Positions 7,080 to 11,191 of a stretch of DNA of 11,191 nucleotides are shown here, one piece after another. Location of the stretch: positions 1 to 11,191 of the forward strand of contig JBEQBT010000099.1 of the NCBI GenBank assembly GCA_041639705.1, read 5' to 3'. Source of the stretch: JARDZI01 sp041639705. Its GTDB lineage: Bacteria > Bacillota > Clostridia > Clostridiales > Caloramatoraceae. Made by a program: the position numbers and the translations under genes. Within the stretch, counting starts at the first letter, position 1. Each line of letters opens with the position of its first letter. Below the pieces are notes generated by a model. It did not search any database. It had not been told where the DNA came from and saw only the letters and a program-made list of their open reading frames with translations.

Positions 7080-8058
7080 GGATTTGATTATTTTTATCAT
7101 TCTTATTCCTATATTTCTGTGGGTTACCCTTCAAATATCAAGTGGTATGGGTAATAAGCTTCCCAGCTATTCTATAATAAATAAGTCCAAAACAGGATTA
7201 AGTGTGTTTTACGAGACACTAAGGGAGCTTAATTATCCAGTTGGAAGAAGTCTGAAGGCCTTAGCCTCGGAAAACGAGGGAACCCTTCAGATAGCTGCAA
7301 TCGGAGGAAACTTTGATGTAAATGACCAGGAGGTTAGGAACTGGATTGAAAGTGGAGGAACCCTTGTTTACCTTACTAATGAGAAGTATCCAAATGTCGG
7401 TTATGGAGTTACACCAGAAATTAAGGGAAGAATATCGCTGTATAAGTACTCCAAGGGTATGCTTATTGTTGCTAATGTAGATAATTTGAAGAACAAAGCA
7501 CTTACAAAGGATACAGCTTATGCATATGAGTTACTTGAAGTAATCCATGGTTATAGTAATAAAGGGATATACTTTAATGAGGCTCACCTATATTCAGGCT
7601 CAAGCAGTAAATCCCTCTGGGATGCTATTCCAACAGAATTCAAATACATTGTTTATCAAATCCTTATAGCTTTAGCAGCGTATATTTACTATAAGGGTAA
7701 AAGGTTTGGAAAGACTATTTCATTATATGAAGAAGTTGAGAGGACCGAGAATGAATATTTATACTCTGCTGCCTCACTTTACAGAGCAGCAGGGGCATGG
7801 GACTTAATGATAGATAATTATTATAAAAACTTTTTAAAAACAATAAATTCCAGGGATGAGGATTGGCTTGAGTATTGGGAGAAGGAAAAGCTTCCAGCCT
7901 TAGACAAGGCCAAGGTCGTATATGACTTTATAAGTAATAAAAAAGCAAAGACCAAAGCAAAGGAATATATTCAAATAGTAAGCACCATAGAAAAGCTAAA
8001 GAAGATTTTTGAGAAAAGGAGAGAAGCATATTGGAAAACCTTGAAAAAAACCTTGTAA
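7060..8058 (+). CDS. DUF4350-domain membrane protein
   Basis: This 332-residue protein has an N-terminal transmembrane helix (about residues 8-26) and then an extracytoplasmic DUF4350-like domain. Recognisable parts are 'SGLSVFYETLRELNYPVGRS' (about 46-65), 'VRNWIESGGTLVYLTNE' and 'IYFNEAH' around E174. A second transmembrane helix (about 195-212) leads into a roughly 120-residue lysine/glutamate-rich cytoplasmic tail starting 'RFGKTISLYEEVERTENEYL'. The tail is plausibly the face that meets the MoxR ATPase, which is inferred. The domain resembles the extracytoplasmic domain of GldG-type gliding/ABC accessory proteins. No catalytic function is known. ATG 7060 follows GAGGTGAT (7047-7054). The 3' end overlaps the moxR-like gene by 28 nt. 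Confidence 0.85.
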   Translation: MKKRISKDLIIFIILIPIFLWVTLQISSGMGNKLPSYSIINKSKTGLSVFYETLRELNYPVGRSLKALASENEGTLQIAAIGGNFDVNDQEVRNWIESGGTLVYLTNEKYPNVGYGVTPEIKGRISLYKYSKGMLIVANVDNLKNKALTKDTAYAYELLEVIHGYSNKGIYFNEAHLYSGSSSKSLWDAIPTEFKYIVYQILIALAAYIYYKGKRFGKTISLYEEVERTENEYLYSAASLYRAAGAWDLMIDNYYKNFLKTINSRDEDWLEYWEKEKLPALDKAKVVYDFISNKKAKTKAKEYIQIVSTIEKLKKIFEKRREAYWKTLKKTL

Positions 8059-8996
8059 ACAATCTTGTGGAAAAGATAACTGTGGAGTTAAGAAAAGTTA
8101 TAGTTGAACAGAATGAACTTATAGAATATTCATTAATAAGCCTTATTTCAGGAGGACATATACTATTAGAGGGGGTGCCAGGACTTGCTAAGACACTTAT
8201 GGTGAGGGCACTGTCTAAAACAATGTCACTAGACTTTAAAAGGGTTAGCTTCACTCCCGATCTAATGCCTGCAGACATTACTGGTACCAAGGTATTTAAC
8301 ATGCAGACAAGGGAGTTTGAGTTGAAAAAGGGACCAATATTTACAAACTTCCTATTAGCAGATGAAATCAACCGAACTCCTCCAAAAACCCAGGCAGGGC
8401 TACTAGAGGCCATGGCTGAAAGTACAGTATCAATTGAAGGTGAAATGCTGTCACTGCCATCACCCTATATGGTATTTGCAACACAGAACCCACTGGAATA
8501 TGAGGGAACCTATCCATTGCCCGAGGCTTTGGTAGATAGATTCTTAATGAAAATAGTAATAGACTATCCATCAACCTCAGCCGAGGTAGAGATTTTAAAA
8601 CGATACGATTTGGGATTTTCCAGTATTGAACTGGATAAGACAGATATAAAGTCAGTTTGTACAGCTGAGGATATTTTAAGATGCAGGGAAGAGGTTAAAG
8701 AGGTTAAGGTGGAAAATGTGTTAATGGATTATATGGTAAGCTTAGTTTCAGAAACTAGGAATAACCCAGCAGTTGACATAGGAAGTTCACCTAGGGGATC
8801 TATTGCACTGCTTCAGTGTTCCAAGGCTTGTGCAGCGTTCCATGGCAGGGATTATGTAATTCCTGAGGATATAAAAAGGATGGCAATACCAACCCTAAGG
8901 CATCGAATCATATTAAAGCCAGAACTGGAGCTTGAAGGGGTTAAGCCTGAGCAGGTTATAGGGGATATACTATCTAAGGTTAAAGTACCAAGATAG
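8031..8996 (+). CDS. MoxR-family AAA+ ATPase
   Basis: This 321-residue cytoplasmic ATPase is a single AAA+ module of the MoxR class, chaperone-like motors that work with vWA-domain partners. Key motifs are all intact: Walker A 'GVPGLAKT' (residues 48-55, K54), Walker B 'LLADEINR' (D111, E112), sensor 1 'ATQNP' (N153), the arginine in 'ALVDRF' (R170) and sensor 2 'SPRG' (R255) in the C-terminal helical lid. The start is TTG 8031, placed 9 nt after AGGAG (8017-8021) within the end of the upstream gene; no ATG fits the conserved N-terminus. The DUF58 gene follows at once and is the expected partner. B. subtilis has a comparable yeaC-yeaD-yebA set (MoxR, DUF58, transglutaminase-like), recalled from general knowledge. 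Confidence 0.95.
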   Translation: MENLEKNLVNNLVEKITVELRKVIVEQNELIEYSLISLISGGHILLEGVPGLAKTLMVRALSKTMSLDFKRVSFTPDLMPADITGTKVFNMQTREFELKKGPIFTNFLLADEINRTPPKTQAGLLEAMAESTVSIEGEMLSLPSPYMVFATQNPLEYEGTYPLPEALVDRFLMKIVIDYPSTSAEVEILKRYDLGFSSIELDKTDIKSVCTAEDILRCREEVKEVKVENVLMDYMVSLVSETRNNPAVDIGSSPRGSIALLQCSKACAAFHGRDYVIPEDIKRMAIPTLRHRIILKPELELEGVKPEQVIGDILSKVKVPR

Positions 8997-9013
8997 AGAG
9001 TAGGGTGATTACA

Positions 9014-10333
9014 TTGAGAATTGCTATTACAAGACGTTTTATATATCTACTTTCATTTGGAGTTGTGTTACTTGGAGTATCCATATTGATTAACAGCGTA
9101 TTTACTATTTTTATAATGTATAACCTGTTATGTGACACTCTTCTCATTATTGATTATTTTATCTCTAAATGGGAGGAACTTATAGCTATAGAGAGAATTG
9201 GGGAGGAGAACTTATCCGTAATGATAAGGGAAGCCATATCCTTTAGTGTATATAACAAGGGGAATCAAAAGCTATATATAGAGCTAAAGGATGAAATTCC
9301 AGAATTTCATTTTAAGGCTGAAAATAAGCTAATGAAGGGCTTTATTAAACCCCATGAGAAAAGAATTTTTGAATATTTTGTTACGCCGACAAAACGAGGA
9401 GCATTTGAATTTAAAAATATTCATGTAAAGTATGAAGGAAGGCTAAAGCTTTGCATGAAGATGTATAAGCTTAATGTTAATCGAGAATATAAGGTTTACC
9501 CTAACCTAAAGAATTTGAGGAAGTATAAGCTGAGCTTAACAAACAACCGTATGTTAAAGCAAGGCCAGAGGAATCTTAAAATGCTAGGTAGAGGAACCTC
9601 CTTTGAGAGTCTTAGGGAATATGTCCCTGGGGATGAGTATAGGAAGATAAACTGGAAGGCTACTGCTAGGGAAGGAAAACCTATTGTAAATCAATATGAG
9701 CCTGAGAAAAATCAACATGTGCATATGCTAATAGATACAGGGAGGCCAATGAGCTATACAGTAGGGGGTTATAGGAAGCTTGATATGGTGGTAAACACAG
9801 CATTGATTCTATCTGACATAGTAAACCAGAATGGAGACCAGTCAGGTCTGCTGCTTTTTAATACTGAAGTTGAAAGCATGATTATGCCTGGAAAGGGAGC
9901 AGGACATAGAAACAAAATGTTAGAAGCCCTATACCATATTGATCATACCAATCAGACTTCAAATTATGAGGATGCCTTTTACTATTTTAAGAGAAAGGAA
10001 CGCCACAGAAGCATAGTGTTCCTATTCACTGATTTTGAGACCCTTGAGGAAGCAGAAAATATGCTAAGGGTACTCCCGATAATTTCAAAAAACAATCTCC
10101 TGATTATAATGCTTATAAGAAATGAAAGCCTTGAGGATATAGGCAACTTGAAGGTTAAAAATAAGGAGGATATGTTTAACAAGGGAGTTGCACTGGAGCT
10201 TATTAATGAAAGGAAGAGGATAATAAGCCTGCTCAACCGCAGGGGAATTATGTGCGTCGAAGTAGAAGGTGAGAAGTTGGAGTTTTCCGCAGTGAATAAG
10301 TATATTCAGGTGAAAAACAGGAGTTATATGTAA
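9014..10333 (+). CDS. DUF58-domain protein (vWA-like), probable partner of the MoxR ATPase
   Basis: This 439-residue protein has two closely spaced transmembrane helices at the N-terminus (about residues 8-45), a beta-rich middle region (about 50-165), the DUF58 signature 'LREYVPGDEYRKINWKA' at 200-216, and a vWA-like domain from about residue 235. The MIDAS-like motif reads 'DTGRPMS' from D241, so the two serines of the classical DxSxS are Gly and Pro. The start is taken as TTG 9014 because GGTGAT (9004-9009) is well placed and 'MRIAITRRFIYLL' is the usual family opening; GTG 9005, three codons upstream, is the alternative. The gene begins 17 nt after the ATPase stop. It is the last gene of the operon, and no ordinary terminator follows; the REP-like hairpins from 10394 may serve instead. 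Confidence 0.92.
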   Translation: MRIAITRRFIYLLSFGVVLLGVSILINSVFTIFIMYNLLCDTLLIIDYFISKWEELIAIERIGEENLSVMIREAISFSVYNKGNQKLYIELKDEIPEFHFKAENKLMKGFIKPHEKRIFEYFVTPTKRGAFEFKNIHVKYEGRLKLCMKMYKLNVNREYKVYPNLKNLRKYKLSLTNNRMLKQGQRNLKMLGRGTSFESLREYVPGDEYRKINWKATAREGKPIVNQYEPEKNQHVHMLIDTGRPMSYTVGGYRKLDMVVNTALILSDIVNQNGDQSGLLLFNTEVESMIMPGKGAGHRNKMLEALYHIDHTNQTSNYEDAFYYFKRKERHRSIVFLFTDFETLEEAENMLRVLPIISKNNLLIIMLIRNESLEDIGNLKVKNKEDMFNKGVALELINERKRIISLLNRRGIMCVEVEGEKLEFSAVNKYIQVKNRSYM

Positions 10334-10393
10334 TATGGGGTAAGACATGCTTGCGTGATAAAGTGAACTTGAAGGATTTTCAACAATGAGGAT

Positions 10394-10418
10394 GTAGGGG
10401 CGAACAGTGTTCGCCCGC
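10394..10418 (+). repeat. REP-like element 1 (GCGAACA type)
   Basis: GTAG at 10394-10397 is followed by a perfect palindrome with 9-bp arms around a single central base (10398-10406, 10408-10416: GGGCGAACA/TGTTCGCCC). CCTAC at 10425-10429 is also an inverted match to the GTAGG head. Confidence 0.8.
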
Positions 10419-10465
10419 AGCGCACCTACGATTCAGGCTAAACTATGAATGAATATGCACAATAA

Positions 10466-10489
10466 CGGGCGAACACTGTTCACCACTAC
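10466..10489 (-). repeat. REP-like element 2 (GCGAACA type, inverted)
   Basis: Read on the minus strand it starts GTAGTGG and carries the same hairpin as element 1, with one change that leaves a T.G wobble in the stem on that strand. With element 1 it makes an inverted pair from 10394 to 10489, the layout of a REPIN. Confidence 0.8.
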
Positions 10490-10509
10490 ATTGAACATAA
10501 TCGCGCATT

Positions 10510-10533
10510 GTAGTGGCCGATGCCTACATCGGC
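10510..10533 (+). repeat. REP-like element 3 (GCCGATG type)
   Basis: GTAGTG head (10510-10515), then GCCGATG (10516-10522), a 4-nt loop and CATCGGC (10527-10533), a perfect 7-bp stem. Similarity to element 4 continues through a following TTGGGG-ATT stretch to about 10543, so the duplicated unit is longer than the hairpin. Confidence 0.8.
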
Positions 10534-10602
10534 TTGGGGCATTTGCGGGATGTACCCCAAGGTGCCAGGCACTTCACATTCACATTTGTGTGGTTATGCG
10601 TC

Positions 10603-10626
10603 GTAGTGGCCGATGCCCACATCAGC
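10603..10626 (+). repeat. REP-like element 4 (GCCGATG type)
   Basis: This is a direct repeat of element 3, 93 bp downstream, with few differences over about 34 bases. The stem GCCGATG/CATCAGC (10609-10615 with 10620-10626) has one C.A mismatch. Confidence 0.8.
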
Positions 10627-10693
10627 TTGGGGTATTGGCTGTGCATGGGATTCCCACAATTGATGTAGGTATCGCCTTATACGATAATACCCT

Positions 10694-10717
10694 GTCGATG
10701 TGGGCATCGACCACTAC
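10694..10717 (-). repeat. REP-like element 5 (GCCGATG type, inverted), carrying the stop codon of the adjacent gene
   Basis: On the minus strand it reads GTAGTGG, then GTCGATG-loop-CATCGAC as a perfect 7-bp stem (10694-10700 with 10705-10711). It pairs with element 4 as an inverted unit of 115 bp. The TAG of its GTAG head (10714-10716) is the in-frame stop of the SpoIIM-family gene. Confidence 0.8.
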
Positions 10718-11191
10718 GATTTAACCCAGGTGGAAACCAAATAAGGGATTGCAAAATACCCAATTAAAACAACTGTTGTAACTCCTGCGAATACTAGCTT
10801 TGATCCTGCAGGTATATCAAGTGGAGTAAAAAATCCCTCTATGATACCTGCAATAATAAGCATAAACACAACACCCATAATCAGGGATATAGCTTTTTTA
10901 GCTCCGTTTATGAGGGAATGCTTCCTAGAGTATTCCCCGGGCAATAAAATACTTTTAGCAATGATTAAACCTGCTGCACCGGAAATAAATATAGCTGTAA
11001 GCTCAATTATGCCATGGGGTAGTATCAGGGACCAATAATTTACAGGGTCACCATATATATAAACAAGGGTTGTAAGTGCACCGAGAAGTGCACCGTTTTG
11101 GAACAGTACATAAATTGTTCCAAGGCCAAGGGTGATGCCAAATACAAATGCTCTTAGGGCAACTGATATATTATTGACCATTATAAGGCTT
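10714..11191 (-). CDS. SpoIIM/DUF95-family membrane protein, C-terminal part (5' end outside window)
   Basis: The visible 159 residues are very hydrophobic, with about four transmembrane segments. The order of motifs is that of the stage II sporulation protein M family (DUF95): 'NNISVALRAFVFGITLGLGT', 'YWSLILPHGIIELTAIFISG' with the conserved P-H-G-x-x-E-L, 'LLPGEYSRKHSLINGAKKA', and 'IAGIIEGFFTP'. The frame stays open past the ATG at 11181 to the window edge, and in the family the 'NNI' segment is internal, so the gene is truncated by the window. B. subtilis SpoIIM belongs to the engulfment machinery, but many family members occur outside sporulation loci, often beside MoxR/DUF58 and RDD genes. 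This gene converges on exactly such a cluster. It is therefore more likely a partner of that system than the sporulation SpoIIM itself. The last residues 'VKS' run directly into the REP-like element that supplies the stop. Confidence 0.88.
   Translation of the reverse strand, partial: SLIMVNNISVALRAFVFGITLGLGTIYVLFQNGALLGALTTLVYIYGDPVNYWSLILPHGIIELTAIFISGAAGLIIAKSILLPGEYSRKHSLINGAKKAISLIMGVVFMLIIAGIIEGFFTPLDIPAGSKLVFAGVTTVVLIGYFAIPYLVSTWVKS

Larger units (their letters stand above)
10334..10713. repeat. Gene-free 380-bp block of REP-like hairpins between convergent genes
   Basis: This interval is clearly GC-richer than its AT-rich neighbours and carries no credible gene. It holds five elements that begin with GTAG followed by TGG or GGG and then a palindrome. 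They fall in two subfamilies by stem sequence (GCGAACA type and GCCGATG type), and occur as inverted pairs 96 bp (10394-10489) and 115 bp (10603-10717) long plus one single. Smaller hairpins lie among them: CTTGGGG/CCCCAAG (10533-10539 with 10555-10561), GTGCC/GGCAC (10562-10572), CACATTTGTG (10581-10590), TGGGATTCCCA (10646-10656), and a degenerate GTAG hairpin (10665-10690). The GTAG head plus hairpin is the hallmark of REP sequences moved by RAYT transposases. The first 60 bp (10334-10393) show nothing recognisable. Confidence 0.8.

Noticed and set aside
10394..10717. CRISPR array
   Set aside because: Repeats occur in both orientations, in two sequence types and at irregular spacing, with no cas genes; the GTAG-hairpin pattern explains them better.
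10449..10724. Plus-strand open frame of 91 codons across the repeat block
   Set aside because: It runs through three REP-like elements, has a His/Cys/Arg-rich composition caused by the repeats, has no Shine-Dalgarno site and no recognisable family.
10714..11181. Complete short SpoIIM-like gene starting at the ATG at 11181
   Set aside because: The frame stays open to the window edge and the segment at the ATG is internal in the family, so the gene is treated as truncated by the window.

Overview
The window is AT-rich DNA with strong Shine-Dalgarno sites, frequent GTG/TTG starts and tightly packed operons. Together with a Firmicutes-style sugar ABC importer and a SpoIIM-family gene, this points to a low-GC, probably spore-forming member of the Clostridia (Bacillota). 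The genus cannot be named from the sequence alone.

Region 1 (1-3956) is the downstream part of a malto-oligosaccharide uptake and use operon. It holds the C-terminal part of a family-1 solute-binding lipoprotein cut by the window edge, two MalF/MalG-type permeases overlapping by 1 nt, and a short-form 4-alpha-glucanotransferase (MalQ, GH77) with all three catalytic acids in place. A stem-loop separates the binding-protein gene from the permease genes, and a strong intrinsic terminator follows malQ. No ATPase gene lies in the visible part. Region 2 (4162-5320) is a LacI/PurR-family regulator, presumably of this operon, with an inverted repeat in its leader, a possible small branched RNA fold after its stop codon, and a very stable terminator.

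Region 3 (5341-10333) is a five-gene operon whose genes overlap or nearly touch: a polytopic membrane protein of the glycerophosphodiesterase-membrane-domain type, a DUF4129 protein, a DUF4350 protein, a MoxR-type AAA+ ATPase and a DUF58 (vWA-like) protein. Its candidate promoter is overlapped by a perfect 12-nt direct repeat with a 14-nt period. MoxR ATPases paired with vWA/DUF58 partners are thought to work as chaperone-like remodelling systems. Here the partners are membrane proteins of unknown function, and there is no transglutaminase gene of the kind often found in such clusters.

Region 4 (10334-10713) has no gene. It is visibly GC-richer than its surroundings and holds five GTAG-headed hairpins in two sequence subfamilies and both orientations, plus other small palindromes. 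This is the architecture of REP/REPIN elements. Region 5 (10714-11191, minus strand) is the C-terminal part of a SpoIIM/DUF95-family membrane protein, convergent with the MoxR operon. Its stop codon lies inside the last REP-like element.

The observations most worth following up are the REP-like cluster and its fusion to the SpoIIM-family gene end, the membrane-protein-rich MoxR/DUF58 operon with its altered MIDAS motif, and the tandem repeat over that operon's promoter.
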